From: Hysterangium stoloniferum
Taxonomy: Eukaryota; Basidiomycota; Agaricomycetes; Hysterangiales; Hysterangiaceae
Direction of reading: 5' to 3'
Assembly (NCBI GenBank): GCA_015178975.1
Contig: WHVD01000013.1
Location: 1,054,001 to 1,118,000, forward strand
DNA length: 64,000 nucleotides
Both the position numbers and the translations under genes were made by a program. The notes under the pieces were generated by a model. It saw only the letters and a list, made by a program, of their open reading frames with translations. It was not told where the DNA came from and did no database searches. Positions 31,879-43,567 of the stretch are shown here, piece by piece (the first letter of the stretch is position 1; every line of letters starts with the position of its first letter).

Positions 31879-34800
31879 GGTTGGATGTACTTGAGTGTTG
31901 AGGATGATCAAAAGATTCATCTTAAAGGGATTGAGGGTGATCCGGTCAAGATGTGGACCAGTCTGTGTGATGTACACTTGCAGAAGCGCCCTAGCATGCG
32001 CTTCAATGCGTATGATGATCTCTTCTCCATCAGAAAGGAAGAGAATGAGAATTTGCAAACTCTGATAAATCGGGTGGATCTAGCCATCCGTGCTATCCAG
32101 GATTTGCGCCCATTGAATTTTGATCTTGCCAAACTTGATGAGGAACTTGCATCAATGGCAATGATCAGGGCACTTCCTGAGCAGTTTGACAACTTTGCCT
32201 CTTCTCTCCTTCTGATGGACAAGCTGGACAAGGCTACTATCCAACAAGCTTTTGTCACAGAAGAGTCACAACACCGTCATCGGGCTTCACAAGCTCCTGC
32301 AGTTGCATCTGCACTTACTGTAAAGGGCAATGCATCCACTGCATTTCTCAAATGTACTTTCTGCTCTATGACCAACCATACTATGGACAAGTGTCATCGC
32401 TTCATCAAGAAGCAGCAGGAAGCACAGGAGAGTGTCCTTACCAATTATGCTAAAGGGAAGAAAAAGCCAAATAGGCCTCAGAAGACAATGTCTCAGAACA
32501 ATGTTGAATATAGTGGAAATGCACTTGCTTTCTCCTCATCCGATTCCTCCACCCTGCAGAATGGTTCTGACTATGATTGGCTTGCTGATACAGGTGCTAG
32601 TAGTCATATGACTCCTCATAGTCATTGGCTGCGTAACTACACACCATTATGTGTCCCAATCAAGTTAGCAGATCATACTGTTATCTACTCTGCAGGAGTT
32701 GGTTCTGTGGTATTCAACCCAGTTATAAATGGAAGGAAATCGCGATCTGTGGAGCTTACAAGAGTTTTGCATGTACCACAACTGTGCAGTAACCTATTGT
32801 CTTGTCTTTATCTCACAAGACACAAAGGACTACTCATACACATTGATCGAACAACCATGCATTTCAAACTCTCTGGCCAGACTTTGTTTACAGCCAGAGT
32901 TACTGCACAGAATGCAGGCATCCTAAATGGTGCCACTGCACCTATTATTGAGCAAGCTGGTGCTACCTCCACTCTTCCCTTTGATATCAATCTCTGGCAT
33001 CGCCGTCTTGGACATCACAGCTATGCTGATGTCCAGAAGATGATCAGAGAAGGATTGGTGGTTGGCTTAAACCTTGACTCAAAGGAACAACCTGATCCTA
33101 TCTGTGAACCTTGCCTTGCTGGTAAAATGACTGCCAATCCATTTCCTACCTCACCAAGTCAATCTCAGACACCACTTGAGCTTATTCATAGTGATCTACA
33201 TGGACCACTTCCTGTGCAAACAACTGAGGGTTATCACTACTGGATAACCTTCATTGATGATTGCACCAAGTTGCGAGCTGTTCTGTTCTTAAAACGGAAG
33301 AGTGATGCATTTGAAGCATTCAGGAGATACAAAGCTTATGCTGAGAATCTTCTGGGTTGCAAGGTCAAAGCTCTGCAGGATGACAAAGGGGGTGAATACA
33401 TGTCAAATGCTTTCATCAAGTTTACAGATGAATGTGGAATAGCATGCCGTCATACTACTCGCAATCACCCTCAACAGAATGGAGTTGCAGAACGAGCCAA
33501 TCGTACCTTGGCTGATCATGTCACTGCCATGATGCATGAAGTGCGTATGCCTGCCTCATTCTGGAATCATGCTGTGGCATCTTATGTCTATGTATGGAAT
33601 CGTCTGCCTACTGCACCATTGCCTAAAACTACACCCTATGAGCAATGGTACAAGCAGAAACCAGATGTGAGCAACTTGCGAGTGTGGTTCTACAACCCTG
33701 TTACAAAGAAGTTTATCATCTCTGAACGGGCTGTATTTGATGAACGCCACTTTCCTGGTCTATCTACTACTGGACCAATGCCTAATATTAGGCTTTTCCC
33801 AAATATACCAAACTCTGACATTCCTTTATTTGTGCCAGAAGTAGAGGGGGATAATGATATTTCTGTCCCTCCTACTCATATTCCTGCACCTCCTGCTTAT
33901 ATTCCTGCACCTCCTGTTCAGATTCCTGCACCTCCTGCTCAGATTTCTGCACTTCCTGAACCCATTCAACTACCTCCTCCACCTGCACCAGAACCACAGC
34001 TTCGTCGCTCTCAGCGTGTTCCAAAGCAACCTGGTGAATGGTGGAAGGTACAACCAGCTCCAGCTCTAGTTGAAGATGATGATGAGGACATTGATTATGA
34101 GGAAGTACAGTTTGTTGGAACAGCTTCAACTGCTGATCCACAAAACTACAAGCAGGCTATGAAAGGTGATGATACAGATAAATGGCAAGAGGCTATAAAT
34201 GCAGAGTACAATACACTGGTAGAAAACAAGACATGGGAACTTGTTGACCTCCCAGTTGGTGCAAAGGCAATTGGTTCGGGTTGGGTGTTTAAAGTCAAAC
34301 ACAATGCAGATGGCACCATTGAGCGTTATAAAGCTCGTCTTGTTGCCAAAGGATACTCACAACGTCCTGGCATTGACTACAATGAAGTGTTTGCACCTAC
34401 TTTTAGACCTGCAACTCTGCGTTTGATTCTGGCCCTAGCTGCCATTGAAGACATGGACTTGCGCTCTGTTGACATTTCTGCTGCTTTCACCCATGGTGAC
34501 CTTGATGAGACAATCTATATGAGACAACCTGAAGGCTTCCATCAAGGAGGTCCTAATAAGGTTCTCAGACTCTTGAAATCACTTTATGGTCTCAAGCAGG
34601 GATCTCGTCAATGGAACATCAAGTTACATGGTGCACTTACTGAAATGGAGTTCAAACGAATTGAATCTGATACCTCTGTTTACATTTATTGAGGTGAAGA
34701 TCTTTGTACCCATTTACATTGATGATATTACATTTGCATCCAAGTCCACTCTTGCCATTGACAAAGCTGTCAAGCAATTGTCCCTGCATTTCAAATGCCG

Positions 34801-35788
34801 TGATCTTGGACCCACTGTTTATTTACTTGGTGTGGGAGTTGGCAGAGATCGCTCTAAGCGACTCCTTACTCTTGATCAGCGACAGTTTATTCTCAACATG
34901 CTTGAGCGTTATAACATGTCTGACTGTCATCCAGTTCTCACACCTATGACACCTGGTACATCTCTTTCCAAAGAAATGGGTCCTGAGAATGCTGCAGAGG
35001 TGGATTTCATGCGTAGTGTTCCTTATCTCAGTGCTGTTGGGTCTTTACAATACCTGGCTACTATGACCCGTCCAGATATTGCTTATACTGTGTCCTACTT
35101 GGCACGTTTTAATGGCAATCCTGGACCAAAGCATTGGACAGCAGTGAAGCACTTGTTCAGATACCTAAAAGGTACACTGGATTACAAGTTGCATTACTCT
35201 GGTAAATGTGGCTCTGAATTATTCACCACATACACTGATGCTGCTCATGGTGATTGCATTGATTCTGGAAGATCCACTGGTGGTTATGTAACTATGATGG
35301 CTGGAGGTGCTATTGGCTGGAGTAGTAAACTGCAAAGTATTGTCACACTTTCTACAACTGAAGCAGAATTTGTCTCTGCTGTAGAAGCTGGCAAGGAGAT
35401 TGCCTGGATGCGGCAAATCCTAGGTGAATTTGGCTACCACGTTGATCAACCCTCCACTCTACACATTGACAACCAGTCTGCCATCAGTGTTGCTAAGAAT
35501 CCTGAGCATCATGGAAGGATGAAACATCTTGACCTGCGCTACTATTGGCTTAGGGATGCTGTAAATGCCAAGTGTATTGCTCATTCCTATATTCCTACTG
35601 TAGAACAAATTGCAGATATTCTAACCAAGCCTCTATCTACTCCCAAGGTTCAATTTTGCCGTGATGGAATGGGTATAAGGACTTAGTTTCTTGTTTTCTT
35701 TCTTACTCTCTGTAGTTTAGCAAAGTCTCTCTCTCTGTCTCTCTCTCTGTTTCTTTTTTCTTTGGAGACATGTGAGATCAGGGGGGTC
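31879..35788 (+). pseudogene. Copia-1 gag-pol, plus copy (5'-truncated)
   Basis: Nearly identical, in inverted orientation, to 23636-27100. Keeps more gag (EDDQKIHLKGIEGDP to the knuckle CTFCSMTNHTMDKC), then protease, integrase, RT and RNase H as in the minus copy; first frame to 34692, second (after the same frameshift) to 35686. Few differences were seen: CRHTTRNHPQ here against RRQTTRNRPQ, one extra GAT codon in the acidic linker near 34080. It begins mid-gag directly after a TRIM-t LTR, so its own leader and 5' LTR are missing. Confidence 0.88.
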
Positions 35789-36180
35789 TGTTAAAACTGC
35801 CTCCACTGTCTCCAAAACCTTCTGGAACCTTCTAGAACCTTCTAGAAGCTTCCAGCATGTTCCAGGGTATTCCCAGTTCATTTCCCATGACAGCTGTCAA
35901 TCAGCTGTCACTTTGTATTCCAGCTGTCAATCAGCTGTCAGTTTCCATTCAAGCTGTCAATCAGCTGTCACTTATGACAGCTGTCAACCAGCTGTCACTT
36001 ATGACAGCTGTCAACCAGCTGTCACTTATGACAGCTGTCAACCAGCTGTCACTTATGACAGCTGACAAGCCTACTGATGTATAACATATATAAGCTTGTA
36101 GTTAGTGACCTGAATAGTAACAACTTTCCTCAGACTTGTGTGTGTCACGTGTCACAGTAAGTCACAGGTCACTTTTAACA
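35789..36180 (+). repeat. Copia-1 (plus copy) 3' LTR, 392 bp
   Basis: Longest Copia-1 LTR, with about twelve AGCTGTCA units at 35886-36064, several joined as perfect TGACAGCTGTCA palindromes. Followed by GACCG (36181-36185), the partner of CGGTC at 28077. Confidence 0.92.
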
Positions 36181-38584
36181 GACCGCTGAACATGTCCGAG
36201 CTTATGAGGATGTTAAAACCGCATTAGGATCAGCTCCAGTGCTGGGACATCCAGTTAGTGGGATGCCCTACCGATTGTATACGGACACTTTGGATTTTGC
36301 CTTGGGTTGTTGCCTCCAACAAGTCCAGAAGATGGCTTTAGGAGACTTAGTGGACACTAAAATCTATGCCCAAGCCAAGTTGGCTTTTGACCGTGTGCAG
36401 GACGTGCCATCCTTTGTTCATCGGTACAAAACCGAACAGCCCGAGATTGAGTGGTCGGATTCGTGGGGGTCGGATTCGTGGGGATCCACTTTTGAGGCGA
36501 CCAAAGTTACTGTTGAACGAGTCATTGCATATTGGAGTCGCACACTGAAAAGTGCTGAGCATAACTATTCTACTACTGAACGGGAAGCATTAGCAGCAAA
36601 GGAGGGACTAGTCCACTTTCAACCTTTCATTGAAGGTGAACATGTTCTGCTCATTACAGACCATGCAGCTCTGCAATGGGCTAGATCTTACAAGAACACT
36701 AATCGTCGACTAGCCGCATGGGGGGCGATATACGCTGCATTTCCAGGTCTCGAGATTTTGCATCGAGCAGGGAGAGTTCACAGCAACGTGGATCCACTGT
36801 CCAGACTCCCTCGGGTACCAGCCTTCGTGAGCCCTATTAGAGATGATTTGCAGGCTATCACCTCGACCTCTCTGGACAAGAGTACTGAGGAAAAACTATG
36901 GGAGGACGAACCCGCTAACAAGGCGGTCTTCTCTACCATACTCGATTCTATGGAACCTTTCGGAGTAACTCAAAAGGTCCGACAGTCAGAATGGGATTCT
37001 CATAACGCAATAAGGAACGACCAGGAAGACGAGTCTGACTTCGCATTGCATCATCCTCAGCTACTAATCAGCATCGAGGAGGGATATATAAAGAAATTTC
37101 TAGAGGGTTATTCAAAGGACCCGGTTTTCAGGAATCTCTACGCTCTAGATACCCCTTCACCCAACGCGGTTGTTACTCCTTCTCACTACTTCGTGGGAGC
37201 AAACCGACTCCTGTACTTTCGCGACTTGGACTGGAAAAGTCGAGTCTGTGTACCCAGAACTATGATTAACTCGATTCTAAGGTTGGGACATGATAACCCT
37301 TTTGAGGGAGCACACGCCGGAGGCCAGCGGTTGTTCAACCTGATGAAAGACCGGTTCTTTTGGCCAAGAATGCTACAAGATTGCGTGTCATACGCGTGTA
37401 CCTGTGACATCTGCCAAAACACCAAAGTCGATCGCACCGCTCGTCAAGGAGCTCTCAGACCGGCTGACGTACCTTTTAGGCCATTCGAGGTAGTTTCTAT
37501 GGACTTAATCACTGGACTACCCGATTCAGGAAAGGATTCGTATTCTGCAGTCTTCGTCGCCATTGATAAATTGACGTGTTACGCTATTACAATATCTACC
37601 TTTTCAAACCTTACAGCTGAAGGATTCGCATGAATATTTGTCAAACAGGTAGCAAGCCCCTTCGGACTGCCCTCTTGAATAATCTGTGACCGGGATAAGA
37701 GATGGACCTGCAGGTTTTGGCGGGAAGTCTGTAAGATCTATGGTACCACCCTTGCGGTATCTTCGGCTCATCATCCTCAAATGGATGGGCAAATGGAGAA
37801 TATGAATGTGACCATAGAACAGATGCTTTGAGCCTATTGTGCCTCTGCTAAGGAAAGCTGGTCCCAGTGGATTGAGGTAGTTGTTCACGCATACAACTCG
37901 ACTGTTCACAGTTCCACAAACTACACCCTGGCCTTCTTATTAATGGGATACCTTCCAAGAGGAATGTCTCGAGTCCTAGGAGGTGACGAACCCCTAGTTC
38001 CTAGAGAACTATCAGACAGCCCTATGGCCGACCAATGGATCCTCGAGCTAGAAAATCATTGGCAGATGGCATGGGATTCAATTGCTCGAGCCCAAGAGAT
38101 TCAAGCACGAGCGTATAACAAGAAGCAAAGACCTGTAGAAGATATCTCTGAGGGAGACTTTGTATTGGTGAACCCCCACTCCCTCGAACTGGTGGAAGTC
38201 AAGGGAACGGGGAAGAAACTAATACAAAGACGGATTGGACCATTCGAGGTCCTTGAGAAATTGAACTCTCAAGTATTTAGGCTTAAGATTCCCCCGGAGT
38301 ATCCTATGCATCCAGTCATTAATCGGGATCATCTGCGGAAATATCAACCCTCTCCTTCCAAGCTAGGTCCGAGACCCCAACTTGAGAACCTAAGAGAGTT
38401 GAAATCAGATCATGAAGAATATGAAGTCGAAGCTATTGTTGGACATAGGAAACAGCGAAATCGTCTGCTATTTAGGGTGCGCTGGAAAGGTTATGGACCC
38501 GAAGAGGATTCGTGGTTAAGCAGCACTGACCTCAGAAATGCTCCGGCACTTCTGAGGGCGTACAAGGCGCTGTTCAACATTTAA
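36181..38584 (+). pseudogene. Gypsy-A second copy: RNase H, integrase, chromodomain
   Basis: Continues Gypsy-A from the equivalent of 14917. RNase H (DTLDFALG, where the first copy has DTSDFALG), HHCC finger, integrase core Asp in MDLITGLPD, then TGA at 37631 (CGA in the first copy), the shared TGA after GLPS, TGA at about 37828 (CGA in the first copy), then an open C-terminal frame 37943-38584 with chromodomain (YEVEAIVGHRKQ, FRVRWKGYGPEEDSW). A small duplication (TCGGATTCGTGGGG twice, about 36457-36483) lies in RNase H. Unlike the first copy it keeps the frame around RNLYALDTPSP and has CGA where the first has TGA at 16725. Confidence 0.87.
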
Positions 38585-38929
38585 TGGGATATATGCGCTC
38601 AAGGAATCATCCATTCCATCTCTTTCGTAACTTCCTTTCAGAAATATCTCAGTCATTCAGCGAGCCACCTCATTGGCTTTTATTCTCTTTCATTTTTCTA
38701 TCCCTCCAGTCGATTGGGACAACCACTAATTGGCGGCGGACACATTTCCCCAAAACCTGGCCACAATTAATGAATTTTATTTAACGACCAACCGAGCGGA
38801 GTTTCAATTCAATATATATAAAAAAGTACACGTAAATTTACATAAATTTTCTTTATCTTTCACACCACATCCTTCACCTATCTACAGCCCTTCCCTCTAT
38901 CTTCAACTTCACCACTTTATCGTGCTACA

Positions 38930-40701
38930 ATGCTCCCATTCCAACAAAACAAGCAAGTCCTCCCTAAGTTCAAAAAGGTCCCGTGGGCCCTGACAGCCAG
39001 TACATCCACGACCGGCGGGGGATTCATCACCCGCATGCCTCGTACAGACAATGTCGAGAGCAATTGCGGTACCCAAGAATCAACCCCCCTGTCGACTTTC
39101 TCCTTTGGTGATGAGCCGGGGGGAAATACTGGTACGGATTGGAGCAAGCCATTAGGCCCCTCCGTCAGACCGTCATCTGAGGAAGTCGCTGCTATCATGT
39201 GGAAGCAGGAAATGTTTATGGAAGAACACAACGCAAGGAGGCTCACCCGCAAAAGAGAAAGGCGTGCTGAGTATAGAAGTCAACAGGAGGCGAGGGGAGC
39301 AAGAGAAGGAGTCCCCTCCAAGCGGCAGCGGCGTGAGTACAGAGCGCAATTCAGAAACAGAGCTTCCGCGCCGATCCTTCCCCCCACGGGAGAGAAATGG
39401 GCCGACTTCGCGGAGACCGATGATAGTGAGGGTGGGACGCCTTGCATTAGGACGACGGGAATCAAGAGCTGGAAGGAGAAGGAGGGTACCATCTTTTACA
39501 ACTGGGAGCTACTTCGACGCATTAAGTTGCAACGAATAGTTCTTACCCGAGGGGAAGGTCAAACGTTGCCCCAACGAGAAAAAGAATACCATAGGGGACC
39601 AATTGATTTTTCCTCAGATGAGGATGAGGAGGAAGGCGAAAACAGGAATGGCGTGTATAGCATCTGATCTCTGGGAGAGGATTGCCATGAAGGGTTCCTT
39701 CTCCCGTCTAAAGTTCGCTTCATAACCAGCGACCCCAACCAAAGACAAACGTGGAGACCGTCATCCAGAGTATGGAGGGGTCACCGCCCTAGTCAACAGT
39801 CACTGGAACGCGAACCTTCCACAATTCCGGTCCCACATCTTTCGCCAACGTCGAGACCCCTTCCCATCATTCACCCTACACACACTCCCTTAGCCCCGAT
39901 TCTAACGCCTCATTTACCTCCCTCTTCAAAAGCTGTACCGGTCCCAACCTCACTTAGGATGTCGAGGCCCCCTCCCATCCTCCACCCGGCACACACTCCC
40001 TCAGCCCAACGCGAACCTTTCCCGATTCTGGCGCCTCATCTCTCTCCCTCCCCGAAAGCTATACTGGTACCGACCCAACTTCCGCCGTCACCGGGTATCC
40101 CTCCCAACTCTCCGTATTCATATTGCATGTCCTTGGGTAGCCCTATCCAGGACCTTCCACCAGAGCGAATGGATGTCGATTTGGACCCCCCTACACTGGA
40201 CGTCATCGATCCCATGGCAAGCAGAAAGGCGAAGGAGATGCAGAAAGCCACCACTCCTCTCCGAGAACAATCCCCTATTCCCGTCCTCGACAGCCCGGTT
40301 CCCCTCACTGAGCCCGTATCCACAACTTTCTGGATGTGAGTAGCTGTCAACTACCCTTCCGAACAGTTTCCTGTCAGAAGGGTGCTATCACAGCTCATGC
40401 CGGTACTTCAGCAACCAGTCCTTCAAGGGAGCCTCAAGGGTTGTCGCGGTCTGGCTCCGTTGTCGGAGATAATGGAGGATTTCTATCTCTCCTTCGAGGA
40501 TCTCGCAGAGGGGAAGAACTTTGCACGAGCAGCACAGGAGATTAAACTCTCTATGTTCCGGCACATCATAGTGGAGCTTCACCGTCTGCCGCCAGACTCA
40601 GCGGAATGTCCTCTCTATTGCTGGCTTAGTAGATTTACTCGAGGCCCTCGTCCTGACGCCTCCCACAGAGACCACCATGCAGCCACACGTTCCTGCCCCA
40701 C
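38930..40701 (+). pseudogene. Gypsy-A second copy: extra sense ORF of unknown role
   Basis: MLPFQQNKQVLPKFKKV start, intact for 245 codons through the basic and acidic blocks, then TGA at 39665 (CGA in the first copy), the Pro-rich part, and another TGA at 40337 (CGA in the first copy). Ends where an inverted Gypsy-A LTR begins at 40702, so the last part is lost. The open first third shows the intended frame and corrects the one-base loss in the first copy. Confidence 0.7.
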
Positions 40702-41336
40702 TGTGAACAGTCGATAGATTCTGACCGTTCGATATACGAAGAATAGTGTTTATTCAACTACTATTAGCAGGTATTGACCGTACAGTACAATACCGTAGAT
40801 TACTAGACAAGCTGTACTAGTAAGAAGACACGCTACGCGTCACAAGAGCAACTGTACAGTTGCTCTTGACGGCTAGAATGAAAGAATGAAAGAGTTGACC
40901 TTCACGGTACAACTTGTAGCTAGATGTAAAATAGATCATCAACGCGAAGCTGAATATCTAGAGTAAAGAAATAATAGTGCGAGTCGACTATAATGTCGAC
41001 TAGCGCAAAGACCTTAGATTGGAACTCGACCTTCGTGGTTCAAGTCCAAAGTACGTTAGTATGCAAGAGAATACTACCTTTAAAGGTAGTTGAAACGTTA
41101 CCCTTGACACCTCTCGCTATTCAATGTCTGGGTCGTTTACGAGGTGGTGTCTGCTGGGTAAAAGTTGTCTATCCTTTTGGCGCCGAGAGCACCCATATAT
41201 ATACACAAAGCTTCGAACTACAAAATAAAGGTGTGCTCGAAATATAGAAAGAATATAAAGAAAGAAAATAAAAGATAAATAATAAAGTACTATAATCCAA
41301 CTATTATTCCTTAGTCCAATTATGCATATATGCATA
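40702..41336 (-). mobile_element. Gypsy-A-type LTR in inverted orientation, end-truncated
   Basis: Begins TGTGAACAGTCGATAG, the complement of the normal LTR 3' end, and runs to ATGCATAC, lacking the last eight bases. The 26-bp palindrome is at about 40848-40873. The right side abuts the Gypsy-B 5' LTR, itself missing its first base or two, so this is a deletion junction. Confidence 0.85.
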
Positions 41337-42241
41337 CAGTTACGACCGGACAAATCCCGCCGGACTCCGGGCACTAACTCGTACACCCCCACGCGCTACA
41401 AGCACCAATCGTCTGTTTATAGGATTTCCCGCCTGGACTCCATTACGTCAAGACTCGTTACGTTCGACCTCATTAAGACACATATCAGTCACCGGACCTC
41501 CCCCGGACCCCGTCTCTGTCTATGTCCGTCTTCGTCCCACGCACCAGTCACCGGAATCCGCTTAGAATCCCGTCACCGCTCTAATCGAGCCCCGTTCCCG
41601 TTTTAGTCAAATGACCTGTCACGATTTAGGACTCCGCTCCCGCTCCGTTTCCCGTTATGGGTTATGCTTTGTCACGATTCGGACTCCGCTCCGTTCTGTC
41701 CCGTTCCTAACACCAATTTGGTGTTTACTATTCCCGTTTTATGTTTTGCTCGTTTCGTCTCATTATTACTGGATTCGGTATGTCATGCATTCCACGGTCT
41801 ATATAAACTGGCAGATGTTGTACATACAATCCAGTCAGAAAATTAGCTTAGATTCCCCCCAGTAATCTAATACATTTTCCTCTCTAAAACCCTACTCTTA
41901 TCAGACCGCTCGCACTAGTCGGAGCCCACGGGCTCCGGCGCATCTATCTCTCTCGACTATCTCGATTCACGACTCTCGACTCACGACTCTCGACTCACGA
42001 CTCTCGACTCACGACTCTCGACTCACAACTCTCGACTCACGACTCTCGACTCACGACTCTCGACTCACGACCTACGACTCACGACCCATGAACCCCCGCC
42101 CGGACTCCCCGGGATTCCCGTCCGCCTGTCTGAAATTGGACAATACGATCTAGCGAGGGCGCAGCCTATAAGCTGAAGCCAAGTCCTACCGGATATCCCG
42201 CGGGTTTCTCCGGAAACCCGGCCTGAGTGTGTATCCTAACA
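41337..42241 (+). repeat. Gypsy-B 5' LTR (about 904 bp) with 14-bp VNTR
   Basis: Matches the 3' LTR except for a longer run of CGACTCACGACTCT units at about 41947-42080; the 3' LTR has only a few units (49310-49385), explaining the length difference (about 904 against 841 bp). The LTR copy at 52230-52330 has a variant 14-bp unit (CACGACTCACGACCT-like). Confidence 0.85.
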
Positions 42242-42277
42242 GTATTTTCTGACTAATACTCGCAGATTGTTTTCATT

Positions 42278-43567
42278 ATGCCACCAAGAAGAAGTACACG
42301 CGCACAGTCATCAATGCCTGGACCGTCGACTCTTCATTCCCCGTTAACTCTGTATACCAGTCAGACGCTTGTGAACCAGTCGGAACCCATGGAAGAAGCC
42401 CGCATCGAAGAAATCCCGGAAGACCTGGACGAATCCGAGCGCGAGGACGATTCCGTGGCCCCCGACAAGGGCAAAGGTGTCGAAATCCCTCCTGAAAATC
42501 CTCCACCTTTTCAACGACCGAACACGAGGGATCCTACTTCTGAGTTTTTAGCAGGTACTATAGATAAATTCATGACGCACCTGCTAGAAGAACGAAAAAA
42601 AAAGGAACAAGAACCTCCATGGTCAAAAGTCAATGCTCCGGAACCCTTCACGGGTTCCAACCCAAACAAACTCTCTACTTTCCTCATGCAATGTCGTTTC
42701 AATTTCCGCGATCGTGCCGCTGCATTCTCCACGGACTCCCGAAAAGTCAACTACGCACTTTCATATTTGTCGGGATCCGCGTTGAAATGGTTCGAACTGG
42801 CTTTTAGCGGGATTACCGAGGAAGAGCCGCTCTGGCTTGAAAATTGGGAAGCTTTTGTTGAGGAGCTTGAAACCAACTTCGGCCCATATGTCCCGACAGG
42901 AGAAGCCGAGAATAGTCTCACAAATCTTCGTATGAAGGACACGCAGTGCATCACGGACTACATCGTCCAATTCAATAATCTTGCAGCTTGTTGTCAGTGG
43001 GGCGATCCCGCTCTCCGCCACCAATTCTACGCCGGTCTGCCGTCCCGCCTTAAAGACGAAGTCTCAAAAGGAGAAGATGGCAAGCCAAAAACCCTGTCCC
43101 GTATGCGCCTCAAAGCTCAAAACGCGGACACACATTATTGGGAACGTCGCGCGGAAGTTGCCCGCGAGACATCCGCGGACAAAATAAACAAGTCCAAGGA
43201 CAAAAACAATAACACCAATTTGTCAACCAGCAACCAGAACTCCACGCAATCCGACAAGAAGAACGATAAAAAGTCTTCGAACAACAACAACAATAAGGAC
43301 AATAAGGACAACAACAAGGGTCAACAGTCCGGCAAGCAAGCCGGAAAACCCGACCTCTCAGGCAAACTCGGACCTGATGGCAAATTGACTCCACAAGAAA
43401 GACAACGTCGTATGGACAACAACCTCTGTCTCTTGTGCGGGAAACCCGGTCATCGAGTCCCGGAATGTCCGCTGGCAAAAGCAAACTCTTCAAAGGGTCG
43501 ATCAGCCAAAGCCTCCACGGAAACCCCATCGAAGGACAAACCGGCTGCCGATTCGAAAAAAGAGTAA
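42278..43567 (+). CDS. Gypsy-B Gag, 429 aa
   Basis: Capsid-forming protein starting 36 bp after the 5' LTR (MPPRRSTRAQSS). Retrotransposon Gag domain in the middle (FLMQCRFNFRDR, FVEELETNFGPY, MKDTQCITDYIVQFN), a Lys/Asn/Asp-rich low-complexity stretch (about 43180-43350), and a knuckle CLLCGKPGHRVPEC (C-x2-C-x4-H-x4-C, about 43432-43473). The open frame is intact. It stops at TAA 43565-43567 immediately after an A6 run, where the pol frame lies at -1. Confidence 0.88.
   Translation: MPPRRSTRAQSSMPGPSTLHSPLTLYTSQTLVNQSEPMEEARIEEIPEDLDESEREDDSVAPDKGKGVEIPPENPPPFQRPNTRDPTSEFLAGTIDKFMTHLLEERKKKEQEPPWSKVNAPEPFTGSNPNKLSTFLMQCRFNFRDRAAAFSTDSRKVNYALSYLSGSALKWFELAFSGITEEEPLWLENWEAFVEELETNFGPYVPTGEAENSLTNLRMKDTQCITDYIVQFNNLAACCQWGDPALRHQFYAGLPSRLKDEVSKGEDGKPKTLSRMRLKAQNADTHYWERRAEVARETSADKINKSKDKNNNTNLSTSNQNSTQSDKKNDKKSSNNNNNKDNKDNNKGQQSGKQAGKPDLSGKLGPDGKLTPQERQRRMDNNLCLLCGKPGHRVPECPLAKANSSKGRSAKASTETPSKDKPAADSKKE

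Noticed and set aside
35772..36084. ORFs repeating SCQSAVT or NQLSLMTAV
   Set aside because: They translate the AGCTGTCA array of the Copia-1 LTR; similar ORFs occur in every LTR copy and strand.
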